Shown: positions 25,988-36,137 of the stretch, piece by piece | Layout of the letters: every line of letters begins with the position of its first letter | How positions within the stretch are numbered: position 1 is the stretch's first letter | Assembly: GCA_964017065.1 (NCBI GenBank) | Contig: OZ024787.1 | Coordinates: 2,312,658 to 2,376,657 of the forward strand | Length of the DNA: 64,000 bases | DNA from: Haliclona indistincta | Lineage: Eukaryota; Porifera; Demospongiae; Haplosclerida; Chalinidae | Reading direction: 5' to 3' | The notes under the pieces: model-generated | Told to the model about the DNA's origin: nothing | What the model saw: the letters and a program-made list of their open reading frames with translations, nothing else | Database searches by the model: none | Translations under genes and position numbers: made by a program

Positions 25988-28900
25988 ATGACGGAAAACT
26001 TGGACAAAACCGTGACTCCCAGAAAGCAGCGACGTCTTCAGTAAGCTTAGCTTTTGGTCTCTTTGTGGAACTTCCCGTTTTTTAGGTGGTGGCAGGAGCG
26101 ACTTAAGCAAAAAGACGCTTATGCAGGTCACCAAAGAGTCCACGTGGGTATCACGTGGTTTACGTCTTTGTGTGTTTATACATTATAGAAAGCAAGTCAA
26201 AAAGGAGAGCTGAGTCTGAGAGAATTCAAAAAGCAACATCAGATTCGTCCGAAAGTGGATCACTAACAAGGGATTGTGACGTACGTAGTCCATAGTAGTA
26301 TAATCAGGTATAAATGATACATAATATCATTCATAGCGAATTGCTGAAAGTGGTGAACAGCAAAATGAAGATAGTAGAAAGCAGCAAGATGAAGAAATAG
26401 TTGCTAACAAGAAACAGCCTAAAAGACGATACATATTGTTTGTAGGTAAGACAACTATTCCAATGAGCATTTAACCATTATGAGTAAGGTAATTCGGGGT
26501 AATTCTGATCACCCAGGTAATTCTGATCACAGGCGACCAAAACGGAACTACAGAGCGCTCGGCCACGGGATTATATGGATTGAGTAGTAGTATATTCGCC
26601 ATTTTGTGTTTTGCATCAACTTCTAATAGAAATTTCTTGCTAGCCGTACCATCATTCACACACATTACTATTTTTCTGATGTCCATAGTTCTGGAATGAT
26701 AAGCTCCTGATTGCAGTCATGTCAATACTGTACATTACTACGCCTCGCATGTTTTGTCTTTTTTACAGGCAATCTCCCATTCACTGCCTCAGCTGACGAT
26801 GTTCGTGATCATTTCCGTGCTAGAGGAGTACCTGTGGTTGCAGTGAGGATGCTCACTGAAAGAGAGACTGGTAGATCTCGTGGATGCTGCTTTGTGGAGT
26901 TTCCTAATGATAGGTTTCAACAAGTCAGTATAATTTCTTTAGAATGACAACTGCTGCATTGCACAAAATAGATTCCCCATTAAAATTCAGACATCCTGAC
27001 TTTTGTCAGGCCATAGATATTACAGTACGGGATAGGGAACAGCACTTAATTGGGTGGTCGATGCACATTACCTTTGACGTCACACGACGATTACATTTTC
27101 TGTGTATTTTCCGCGTCCGTGTATTGTGCTCTCCGTGTTTTAAATAAACGGAGAATCTCTGATAGCACAGCCAAGAATTTACCAAGAACTTCGCCTTTTT
27201 ACACGGTCAAAGAACAACTAGTTGTCTGGATATCCAGCCCAGTACACATCATAGGGTATGTACCGCTGGTTTAGAGCTTACAACGCGCCATTGATCCAGC
27301 CAGTATGGAGAATTTGTGGCTACAAAATCCTGACCAACCGAGTGACCAATGGAGACAAGTTCATGTCTATAGCGGAAAAAGTATACTTCTTGACAATGTA
27401 CTAACTGGTTCAGTACACCAGATGACTAATGGCTTTGTATTAGTACCAAAATCAAGTCATAGAACCTTTGCCTCTTCGAGAATTTGTGTGTACAGATCTG
27501 TAATCTGCCGTTATACTCACAAATCTTCTGTTTGCCGTGAGGTGCCAGTACTGGTATCCATTCAAGGCCGGTAGTATAAAACACGCAATCTTCAACAACA
27601 CAATAAATGCACTAGAATAGCCCAGAGACAGCTAAAGAAAGCTGTACAGGCAAAAACTACACCGCGTTCGTCTGCTGCTAATTAGTAATCACTGCTACGC
27701 GCGGTAATGCACATCGACCACCTCGACGTGACGTCACGTAATACATTTTGATTTAGAAGAAATTTTAGTTTCCCATCCCATACTGTAATATCTATGGTCA
27801 GGCCAAACCACAGTGATGATAGGTCAACCCAGTTTTGGGCTGGTTGTTGTTACTCAGAGTGAATATCATTAACATCTACTTATGTGACATTCTAATAAGT
27901 TGTAGTCAGGTTGCTAATGTCAGGACAACTTTTGTACTGACCTGACAATTTATCAGGCAATACAAAAAATTATATATTGCCCTGCATTATCATACCGGTC
28001 ACACCTCAACGCAAATGCAAACTATCAGCGCTACATTCATTTTTATAAATACAAGTATTAAAAACATTTTAACCAAAATGCAAGAGATTTAGGGTTGGTA
28101 CATTTATCGAAAAAGTATGGAAACAAGATTATGAAATGAAAGGATTGTAACAATAGCAGTGTAATGATACCTCCCTATTAAATTAACCACAACTATCGAA
28201 AGCAGTTAATTTAGGGAGGTATCATTACACTGCTATTGTTACAATCCTTTCATTTCATAATCTTGTTTCCATACTTTTTCGATAAATGTACCAACCCTAA
28301 ATCTCTTGCATTTTGGTTAAAATGTTTTTAATACTTTTTTCTTTCTTTTATTAATGACTTAGTTGGCACTTATGCTAATACAGTGTATAAAGAGAACTAG
28401 CTATCAGCTGACTGCATTCCGGCGATCATGCAGGCGTCTCTGCACTGAATGCAACACGTATCATGCAACATTAGCTAAGCTTAGGCTAACATTCTTACAA
28501 GCCTGAACAGACAAATCCAGTGTAACAGTGAAGATTTGCTCGTACAGACTGCTGTGAACACTGCTAGTGGCAGGCTGGCAGCAGCACTCGCGTTCCAAGC
28601 AATTTGTACTAAGGTGCGCTTGTATTAGAATAATTGCATACACAGGCGTGCGCGAGTAGGCGTAACCTAGTAACGGAGTTCAAACAGAATGATGATGGAA
28701 TGGAGTCTGTTATGGACCAAAAATTGCTGTTTTTCTGAAAATACTCGCTTCTGCTAGTGTTTTAGGCTTAAATAGATATCAGGTGCACTGCTCCCAACGA
28801 CTAGTGTAGTTTCTGTGTAGTTTTTGTCTCGAATAGCTCACTAGCCATGGCGCTAGGCTCTCTGAAGAAGAAGAAGAAGAAGAAGAAGAAGAAGAAGAAG

Positions 28901-29888
28901 AAAGAAGATGAACAAACGGGTGACCACGTGAACTCTGGTTTACCACCTTAGACCTGGTTTCTTGTGCTTCTGAAGGTCTCTTTGTAATCGCACAAATCGT
29001 GCAAAGAGCTTCAGAGCGTTAGATTAGCTTGAAACGCCCGTACGGCGAAGATATGGTAGTGCCGTAGTAGTGCCTCCGGGCGAGACGCCATCTTTCCATG
29101 CCCATAGCAACTTGCCTTACAGTCTTTATTAGTAGACTCATTGTAAGCGCTTATCTCTTAGGATAGCCCCTAGGTAGTTAAAATACCCCTGATGTCGTCA
29201 ACAGCCAAGATATACGTGAATTATTGCGTTTAGCCTAAGTGTAGCCGCCATCTTATTTTCCGCCCAACCCTAAATATGCCACGACTACCGCGTGGCATAA
29301 TTATTATAACAGAGAAAAGATATGCAAGTTTTGTCCTTGGAGTACAGAAACCTCAAACATAGTCCAAAAAAATCTGGATTGGTATTGTTTCTACACGATT
29401 AATTCTATGGCAACTAGAAGTCACGTTTGAAAAACGTAGCATGCATTTCTTCTAAACTTCGGTGCAAAATATGATGTACTGGACTTATCATGTTGGTTTA
29501 TTGGCTGACTATGATGGAGAACTATAGAGCTTGCCGAAATGATTATGCATTTTAGTACCAAGATGCCAATTTTAGTAAACTATGATGCGCAGATACAACA
29601 ATCCTTGAAATCCTGTTTGTATTGTTGAATCGCACAACGACATAATCAGTAGATCATAATATTTATTCCTTCCCTTTGCAGATTGCACTAAAGTTACAGC
29701 GCTCTAAACTACAAGATCGCTCTATCAAGATTGAGGTGACCTGTGGTGGAGGTGGAGGAGGAGAGAGAAGGAGAGAAAAACTTGCTAAGCGGAACACTAC
29801 GCTTGTTCGTACCCAGCTTATAGAACAGAGAAGAAAACAAAAAGTTTCAATAGAAAAAAACAAAGTTAGAACAAAAGAAACAAAATAA
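25988..29888 (+). CDS. single-RRM RNA-binding protein, 218 aa (6 exons)
   Basis: Exons: 25988-26040, 26086-26126, 26189-26280, 26337-26445, 26769-26923 and 29682-29888. Phases agree throughout (219 codons). The N-terminal half is charged (RKQRRLQWWQERLKQKD). The RRM runs from YILFVGNLPF (RNP2) through GRSRGCCFVEF (RNP1) into exon 6 (ALKLQRSKL, SIKIEVTCGGGGGG), followed by a basic tail (ERRREKLAKRNTTLVRTQL). An RRM followed by a Gly run and a basic coil resembles Nop6-like nucleolar or ribosome-biogenesis proteins; that assignment is tentative. The last intron is 2.8 kb and contains two mobile elements. The gene diverges, about 20 bp apart, from the GPATAS pseudogene. Confidence 0.82.
27051..27724. 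mobile_element. non-autonomous DNA element with about 20-bp inverted ends
   Basis: The left end GGTGGTCGATGCACATTACC and the inverted right end GGTAATGCACATCGACCACC bound about 670 bp inside the RRM gene's last intron. No transposase is visible. An 89-codon open frame inside has no recognised domain. The superfamily is unassigned. Confidence 0.55.
28053..28337. repeat. near-perfect palindrome with arms of about 132-137 nt
   Basis: The left arm starts AAGTATTAAAAACATTTTAA and the right arm is its reverse complement with no mismatch noticed by eye. The short centre contains AACCACAACTATCGAAAG. The arms carry TTAGGGTTGG, which is also found inside the 5' end of N3. A transcript of the host intron would form a long perfect hairpin. 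Confidence 0.9.
28864..28908. repeat. (GAA)n microsatellite
   Basis: About 14 GAA units inside element N3, at a place comparable to the GAAA/GAA tracts of the other Helitron-like copies. Confidence 0.85.
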
Positions 29889-30817
29889 ACTGAATCTTTA
29901 TTCCGAAAAAATTGCATTAAATTGCTAATGATTACAATTTTATACACTTTGTTATTGTTATGACTATAACACGGTATGTATTATGCATTCCTCTTCAAAT
30001 TCCTCCTCGTACACGTAATTGTCAACACGATGCATGGTTGAGTAGTACTTGCAGAAAATGACAAAGAAGTAGGGAGGTCAAGGGAACAAAATGTAGTCAT
30101 ACGTAATAACAAAAATTGATGGATCTACACTTAAGAATGCTGGGAGTCTAATGCCTGTCTTCAAGAGTGTTTTATCCGCTAAATTAGCTATTGATGGACC
30201 AGCTCCGGCTGACAAGAGTTGTTCTGTGGTAGTCAAACTCTGGCTGCAATACATGTACACACAAATGTTGTCCAATCACTGTAACAGCAGATAACTTGTT
30301 TCAGCTATTTCCAATAGATTAATTGTTTTTGCCTTGATATGGAGTGTAAACTATGCACACCTGAGCTCGATACCATGTACTATAGCGCGATGGAGAACTG
30401 TTTAAACTGTCCTGTATACATTCCAAAGCATTATTGTTCGTTGGACGGTGGGCCTATCGAAAGTTTGCAGTACGAAAGCTTGCCATATCCCCAGTGGGGC
30501 AGGGCTGGAGCTAGTCTACTGACTTAGCACAGCTTGCATTTTTGCAATCATTATAGGGTTCTCAAAAAACTTGGACTCATCATTCATGCATACTGTATGT
30601 ACATGTACCACATTTCTAATGCTCATATCACACTCCTTACAGACAGCATTAGCATAATTATTATGACTTTGTTTCAGCAGCATTGCAATAATGAGTCCAT
30701 TATAATTCATAATTATGAGTTTGTTTTCAGCACACCACATAAGGGCTATGTGTGCATCAATATCAATAGGTAGTGATGTTGATAATCTCAGAGGATCAGG
30801 ATATTACTATTTTACCA
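29889..30817. other. spacer with a possible ankyrin relic
   Basis: On the minus strand, 30078-30275 encodes TEQLLSAGAGPSIANLADKT, which looks like one decayed ankyrin repeat from the neighbouring Death-ankyrin family. The remaining frames lack recognisable domains. No other feature is supported. Confidence 0.3.
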
Positions 30818-33037
30818 CTAACAATAGTCCGAGAAGATGTCAATGCTGGACAAGTCTGAGGAAGAAGCGGAGGACAAGTCAGACTGAGAAGATGCTTGAT
30901 ATTGGTGCATAAGAAGAGTTGAAACACTAGAGGATATGGATGTGTGGTGAGAATCTAGAGCAACATCCACAGCTGCTTTACCGACTGAATTGAGTAGAAT
31001 AGGGTTTGCCCCAGCGGATAAAAGAAGTTGCGTATTTGTTGAGTTACCGAAAAACTCTGAGTGATGAAGAGCAGTGTTTCCAAGTCGGTCTTGTGCATTC
31101 ACATCTACTTGGGCATCGACTAAAATTCTAACACCTGATTCATGATAGCGTGCAGCTAGCATAAGTGCTGTAAAGCCAGTATCTGTCTGCAGATTTGGAT
31201 CAGCTCCGGCTGAAATAAGCTCAGTAAGAATACGGTTGTCAAACTCATGTGACTCTTGGGTAGCACAAGAAATCATTAAAGCCGTCCAACCCAATCTGTT
31301 TTGAAGATTAGGATCAGCTCCACTAGACAAGAGAAGACTCACAGTTTGTACCAATTGACGTTGGCATGCTATCATTAGTGCGGTATTATTTTCAATGCTT
31401 TGGACATTGGGATCTGCTAGTGAATCAAGAAGAAGAGCAACTATATCCTCGTGGTCATTTTCACAAGCAACCATCAATGGAGTTGACTTGTCTAGAGTAC
31501 TAAGCTGCACATCTGCACCATATTGTATGAGTAGCTCAGCAATTTTGTAGGAACCACATCGGCTTGCTTTTGCTAAACTAGTCAAACCTTTACTATCTTG
31601 AGCATTTACAGTAGCACCAGCCTCTAATAGATACTTTACGGTACTTAAAGAACGATGGTCACTGCTGTAGTCAACATTGAGTAGTGCTGTCAGGCCTGTG
31701 AGAGTCTGACGATTAGGATCACCTCCTGACTGGAGCAACAAGTGTACAGTTTCCACATGGTTTTCCTTACAAGCGAACATCAAGGGTGTCTTCTCTGAAC
31801 GATTATTGATTTGGTTGACATCAACACCTGCATTAAGAATTAGTCTGGCAATTTCAGTAAATCCATTCCTACTAGCCAAACCAAGAACACTCATGCCAAC
31901 AGAATCTTGTTGATTTGGATCAGCGCCAGCTTTGAGCAGAAAGTTAACTGCTTCGGTACAACCTGACAATACTGATTGTACAAGATAGTCCTCTAAGTTT
32001 GAGTTATCTTCCTCCCATGCTTCCTCTGTACCTGGCTGTTCAAATATGGTAATCTCTGCAACTGTTAATCTCAAAATGCCGACATGTTTCATAAACTGGA
32101 TCTTCTGTTCAGCAAAGCTGAGTAAAGAGGGTATAGCAGACTCTCTTGTGTTCCAGGTGATGCATATGCAACCATGCTTCACATGAATGTTAGACAAAGC
32201 ATTTGCTTCTTCTCCAAAGATGTGCTTAACTAATTCTTGAAAACGTTTGATGGTCACATCGAGACAGCGACCAGACAACTTAAGTACAACCAATGGCATT
32301 CCCTTGTGCTGTGCTGATGTCTTCAAATCAATTTCTTTTAGTAGGCTAATCTTGGTAGAGGAGGTGAACTCCTCTAGTAAACCCTCATACTCATCTAGCT
32401 GCTGTTGCAATGGCTCTCCTAAGAATTCATCAATTATATTTTCCAGTAGAGTGGTGTTGAGAAAGCAGTAGTAGGGAGTGATGCATTTGAAAAGATCAGA
32501 AATAGTCGTACTTGGGAAGAACTCGAGAGATTGGTTGAGACGCACTTCCAAAAAGCTGTGTAATTTTCCTGGTAGAACTACCTTTTCTTCTGCTGCAGTC
32601 TTCACATTGCACGCAAGTGAAGCAAATTTGCTCTCTAATCTTGCAAACTGTTTGACTATCAACTTGCTTAGATTCACAGTCACTGTTTTCTGCTGATGTT
32701 CATCTCGTGGAGAAGCCTGGTTGACAACATTGTCAGCGAGCTGGGCAGGGCTTGGCAAGGATACTCGACAGATTTCACGAAGCTCACTCGCTAAAGCCAC
32801 CTCATTCAGTTGTTCCAGAGCCGAGGCAACATCGTCCCATCTGGCACTCGGGTTTCGTGTCAGCCACAAGTCGAACAGCTCGGCCTTGCATCGCTCCACA
32901 CCGTGTGACACTGAAAATCGCTGGTCGATTTTGCTTAGTTCTTCCTTTGGGACTCCAAGATGCACTCCCAACATAAACCAGTCAGATATCTTCTGTACTC
33001 TAGTCACGAGCAAGCGAACGTTTATCGAAGATGACAT
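30818..33037 (-). CDS. Death-domain and ankyrin-repeat protein, 739 aa
   Basis: Single exon, ATG at 33037. Residues 1-95 form a Death-fold domain (VQKISDWFMLGVHLGVPKEE, then WDDVASALEQLNEVALASEL). Residues about 150-350 are a middle region of unknown fold (LHSFLEVRLNQSLEF, DEYEGLLEEF). From about 350 to 720 there are around ten ankyrin repeats (TPLMFACKENHVETVHLLLQ, TALMIACQRQ, GNTALHHSEFFGN). The tail is Ser/Asp-rich (SQSDLSSASSSDLSS). No signal peptide or membrane segment, so it is probably a cytosolic adaptor that joins Death-domain signalling to ankyrin-mediated binding. Such combinations are common in invertebrate innate-immunity and apoptosis repertoires. No NACHT or kinase domain is present. 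The frame is intact. Confidence 0.88.
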   Translation of the reverse strand: MSSSINVRLLVTRVQKISDWFMLGVHLGVPKEELSKIDQRFSVSHGVERCKAELFDLWLTRNPSARWDDVASALEQLNEVALASELREICRVSLPSPAQLADNVVNQASPRDEHQQKTVTVNLSKLIVKQFARLESKFASLACNVKTAAEEKVVLPGKLHSFLEVRLNQSLEFFPSTTISDLFKCITPYYCFLNTTLLENIIDEFLGEPLQQQLDEYEGLLEEFTSSTKISLLKEIDLKTSAQHKGMPLVVLKLSGRCLDVTIKRFQELVKHIFGEEANALSNIHVKHGCICITWNTRESAIPSLLSFAEQKIQFMKHVGILRLTVAEITIFEQPGTEEAWEEDNSNLEDYLVQSVLSGCTEAVNFLLKAGADPNQQDSVGMSVLGLASRNGFTEIARLILNAGVDVNQINNRSEKTPLMFACKENHVETVHLLLQSGGDPNRQTLTGLTALLNVDYSSDHRSLSTVKYLLEAGATVNAQDSKGLTSLAKASRCGSYKIAELLIQYGADVQLSTLDKSTPLMVACENDHEDIVALLLDSLADPNVQSIENNTALMIACQRQLVQTVSLLLSSGADPNLQNRLGWTALMISCATQESHEFDNRILTELISAGADPNLQTDTGFTALMLAARYHESGVRILVDAQVDVNAQDRLGNTALHHSEFFGNSTNTQLLLSAGANPILLNSVGKAAVDVALDSHHTSISSSVSTLLMHQYQASSQSDLSSASSSDLSSIDIFSDYC

Positions 33038-33241
33038 GATTTACTGACCCACTCAGACCGGACCCACTGCTACAAGTTGTCTATTTCGGCAGCTATAGCT
33101 CTTGTCAATACCGTGACTAACATAATAATCATTAATTGCCGAGCGCCTTAGCGCGAGGCATGTAATCGCGGAGTACTGTGTCGAAATTGTATGTTTGTAT
33201 ATATATATATATGTATATATATATGTCACGCTTAGGAATGC

Positions 33242-34099
33242 AATAGACCAGTTGCGTGTAAGCAATGGAATTTTAATGAAATCTTAATTACGCTTGACGT
33301 CACGACTGGGTGCTGCGGTTGCTGGAGAAAATGTATGGAGAGCATTGGAAAAACGAGCGGAAGTGCGCATAAAGCATCTACTGGTCGTCAAAGTATACCG
33401 TATGTTCTTGTTTTGCGAGACTGATGCAAAACTTCAGACAGTGGGACGTCCGATGAACTTCGAATGAAGCTTCTACGAGGCGTGGTTGCAGAGAAATCCA
33501 TACGTAGAAAAGACTATCTGTCTATCATGACTGGGCATAAGTGCTGCATCTGTGGAAATACTACTTCGAAAGATCCAAGTGTGCCATTCCATCGTTTCAC
33601 TAAAGAACCAGGCAAGAGAGCACTTTGGTTACGCGTATTCCAACTTCGTGAGGAGAACATTTTCTCCTAACAGCCGCGTTTGTGCGAGGCATTTTCCTGA
33701 AGGAAATGAGCAGCCACCAACGCAGAGCAGATACAGTATGCACTTGGTATGGTTTGCTGAGCTCAGCGCCTGGAATATCACTAGGGCAAAGTCTCACTTC
33801 TTGTACAGCGTCCATTTCACCAATCCCACGAGTAAAACTGCCTCGATCTCTGCAACCACGCCTTGTAGAAGCTTCATTCGCAGTTCGACGGACGTCCCAC
33901 TGTCTGAAGTTTTGCATCAGTCTTGCAAAACAAGAACATACGGTATACTTTGACGACCAGTAGATGCTTTATGCGCACTTCCGCTCGTTTCTCCAATGCT
34001 CTCCATACATTTTCTCTGGCAACCACAGCACCCAGTCGTGACGTCACGCGTAATTAAGCGTTAATGAATTCTTTAGCGCTTACACGCAACTGGTCTATT
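33242..34099. mobile_element. foldback element with 252-bp inverted arms carrying a THAP remnant
   Basis: The arms 33242-33493 and 33848-34099 are nearly perfect inverted copies (outer ends AATAGACCAGTTGCGTGTA; inner ends TGGTTGCAGAG). The 354-bp centre encodes part of a THAP zinc finger. THAP domains are the DNA-binding ends of P-element-type and some other transposases, so this is probably a deletion derivative. No target-site duplication was identified. Confidence 0.75.
33527..33720 (+). pseudogene. THAP zinc-finger domain, frame-shifted
   Basis: The frame from ATG 33527 gives MTGHKCCICGNTTSKDPSVP then FHRFTKEP and LWLRVFQLREENIF, and ends at TAA. The next frame continues with PNSRVCARHFPEGNE. 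Together they show the C..C...C..H THAP pattern split by a single-base shift near 33660. No catalytic domain follows. Confidence 0.7.
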
Positions 34100-34567
34100 A
34101 GTCCATATGGCGAGGCCCATACTGTAGTATTGTATGCGAGGGCAGCAATTGCAAGGCCCCAGGATTGCACGTTCTTTCATAACTACTCGACGTTCTTTCA
34201 TAACTCGACTACAAAATGGACGATTCGCCTTTCCATCTCGCTTTCCATGCACCGCCCTCATCAGCGATACTGTGACTGATGCTGCAGCAAGAACCAGGGC
34301 TTTGGCGCGGGAGAGGAAGCGCAGACAGCGTGAACTTGAAGAGAGACACCACTGCTACTCGGTAAAAACATAATCCCGCGCTGTATGTACTCTCCATTAC
34401 AAATAATAGAGCAAACAGACTTTCACACCTTCGAATTCGTGAAAGGGCTAACAAAAGACTGTCTACAGCTGCAGAAACTGAAGAACAGGTTATGATTCTT
34501 GATTCAATGCTATGTTTACAGAAACTGAAGAACAGGTTATGATTCTTGACTCAATGCTAAGACATTT
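34100..34567. other. repeat-derived spacer with a 46-bp direct duplication
   Basis: The plus strand encodes Arg/Glu-rich stretches (ARTRALARERKRRQRELEER, RLSTAAETEEQ) like the N-terminal parts of mobile-element proteins. The segment CAGAAACTGAAGAACAGG through CAATGCT is repeated in tandem (34472-34517 and 34518-34558). No intact gene. Confidence 0.4.
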
Positions 34568-34714
34568 CATGCTTATGACTCCTCCTTTTTCCTGGACACT
34601 GTTAAACTATGGAACCTGCTGATCATGAGATTGTCCCTGCAGCAGATTGTCTCCGCTTCATCCCTCTCTGTTTTCAAGAGAGATATTTGTGGCTATCGAT
34701 CTAATTTAATCTAG
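34568..34714 (+). pseudogene. 3' end of a LINE reverse-transcriptase ORF
   Basis: The frame encodes YDSSFFLDTVKLWNLL, ASSLSVFKRDICGY and then TAG. This is the typical last 40 residues of non-LTR retrotransposon ORF2 (SFF..T...WN.LP.......S...FK..L). It is followed by a short tail with TATTATTATTA (34757-34769). The element is severely 5'-truncated. Confidence 0.65.
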
Positions 34715-36137
34715 TAACTTATGTTGTTTGTCTTTTCTTTTGGTTGGTACAATGCATTATTATTATTAATGAATTATATTTCCGTGCGAGGCAAATACAT
34801 GCTGTAAGTATACCTAGTTTATAAAATGTTCTAATGCAGTGTGTCACACTAACCATGCATATAAACTCTCGCCCGTTAAAATAGTGTCCTCACTATGCTT
34901 GGACGGCACTTACTAAAAGCCGGGTAGGGGACGGGACTGAGTTTGCTAAGCTGGGATGTCCCGTCCCGTCCTCGTAGAGAGACAGTTTTATTTCAAAAAA
35001 TTCTCTTGTGGGTTTACATACAATCTAGCAATAATTACAATTTTCTTTCCATTAGAAAATTAGGAAAATTAATATCCAATTCTGATTCAATTACTATACT
35101 GAAAATTAATTTAATTGCTGTTGTTTTGAGTCATTCAACAAATTTTATTTGTGGAAGAATATTATTTTCATCATCTTCAATATCTTTAACATTACACTTG
35201 GTTGTTCCTGCTGGTGGTAAAGGATGACGCAGAGCACAGCGAAGCTGATCTAGTTCTTGATGAGGAGTAGTACTAACTGATGATGTTGTATCTTGTGGGA
35301 CACTAGTGGATCAACTTGCTTTTGAGCAGTAGTTTCAGTGGATCTAGCTGTCGACAAAGTTGACAAATTTCATGTTGCTGATACTTTAGTTCTGGATCGG
35401 ATGTGTACATGTATTTAAACAGAAATCACAATATAATGCATGTACAGTCTCTAATTAGAACACCGTTGTTATTTTTATGGGTACCGGTACCAAGTGTGCC
35501 CAGATTATAATTAGAGATCGCTGTAGTTCCGGATCAGATGTGTATTTAGACAGAAACCACATTATGATGCATGTGCTGTGTGTTAATACATGTTACAGTC
35601 ATCCACATTCATGTATTGTTTTCCTTTTAACATGTCATTGATAATTATTTTTTGCAAATCCTACAAGTCAGTGAGGTGGTGTACACTAATAGTTTATTTG
35701 TATAAATAATAATGAGATCCTCGATGGAGGTGACCTCGATGGAGGTAACATAGCAATCTTATATAATGACATAATGAGATTTTTTTTTAATCGTTACATT
35801 GACATAAATAGCTTTTTAAATAAGGTCAGCTATTAAAAGGTTAATAAAATCAGTTAGCGTAACAATAATACATTGAAGAATCTACAAAAACAGATAAACA
35901 TGTGTATCATGGGTGATGATGTAAATTGATCTATATACATGTAAGTAAAATAAACATTGAACAAGTGTACAAACTCTTAAAGAAAATGTCCTTCAGTTTA
36001 TTATACTACTATCAACAGTTATAAACAGATCATGTACATAGCGGCCATCACTATGCTAATTGGCAAGTGGAAAGTCTTCAATGCTCAATACTGAAGCTGA
36101 ATGCGTCTAAGTTTTAGATCACACGTTTCCAGCAATT
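34715..36137. other. intergenic; short relics and repeats
   Basis: A 34-bp stretch GATGGAGGTGACCTCGATGG...TAGCAATC (35725-35760) matches coding DNA of the neighbouring gene at 36740-36773, so part of that gene was copied here. Two diverged copies of a 60-bp block (GGATCGGATGTGTACATGTA near 35394, GGATCAGATGTGTATTTAGA near 35531) lie on either side of 35460. No gene. Confidence 0.45.

Larger units (their letters stand above)
28053..29301 (-). mobile_element. Helitron-like non-autonomous element N3, a second family (about 1249 bp)
   Basis: Minus orientation. The 5' end ATTATGCCACG forms a hairpin (stem GCCACG, loop containing GGTAGT). It is followed by TTTAGGGTTGGGCGG and AAGATGGCGGCTACA, the latter almost identical to the block behind the hairpin of the ATTAGGGAG family. 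The 3' end is a near-perfect palindrome (28053-28337). The end coordinates are inferred from the architecture. Confidence 0.6.

Noticed and set aside
27305..27574. 89-codon frame MENLWLQNPDQPSDQW
   Set aside because: It lies inside a short inverted-repeat element, with no recognised domain or splice sites.
33600..33917. 105-codon minus-strand frame in the foldback element
   Set aside because: Shadow of the THAP remnant and arm sequence.
35700..35770. Possible regulatory element with GATGGAGGTGACCTCGATGG repeats
   Set aside because: It matches coding DNA of the neighbouring beta-helix gene and is better explained as a copied fragment.
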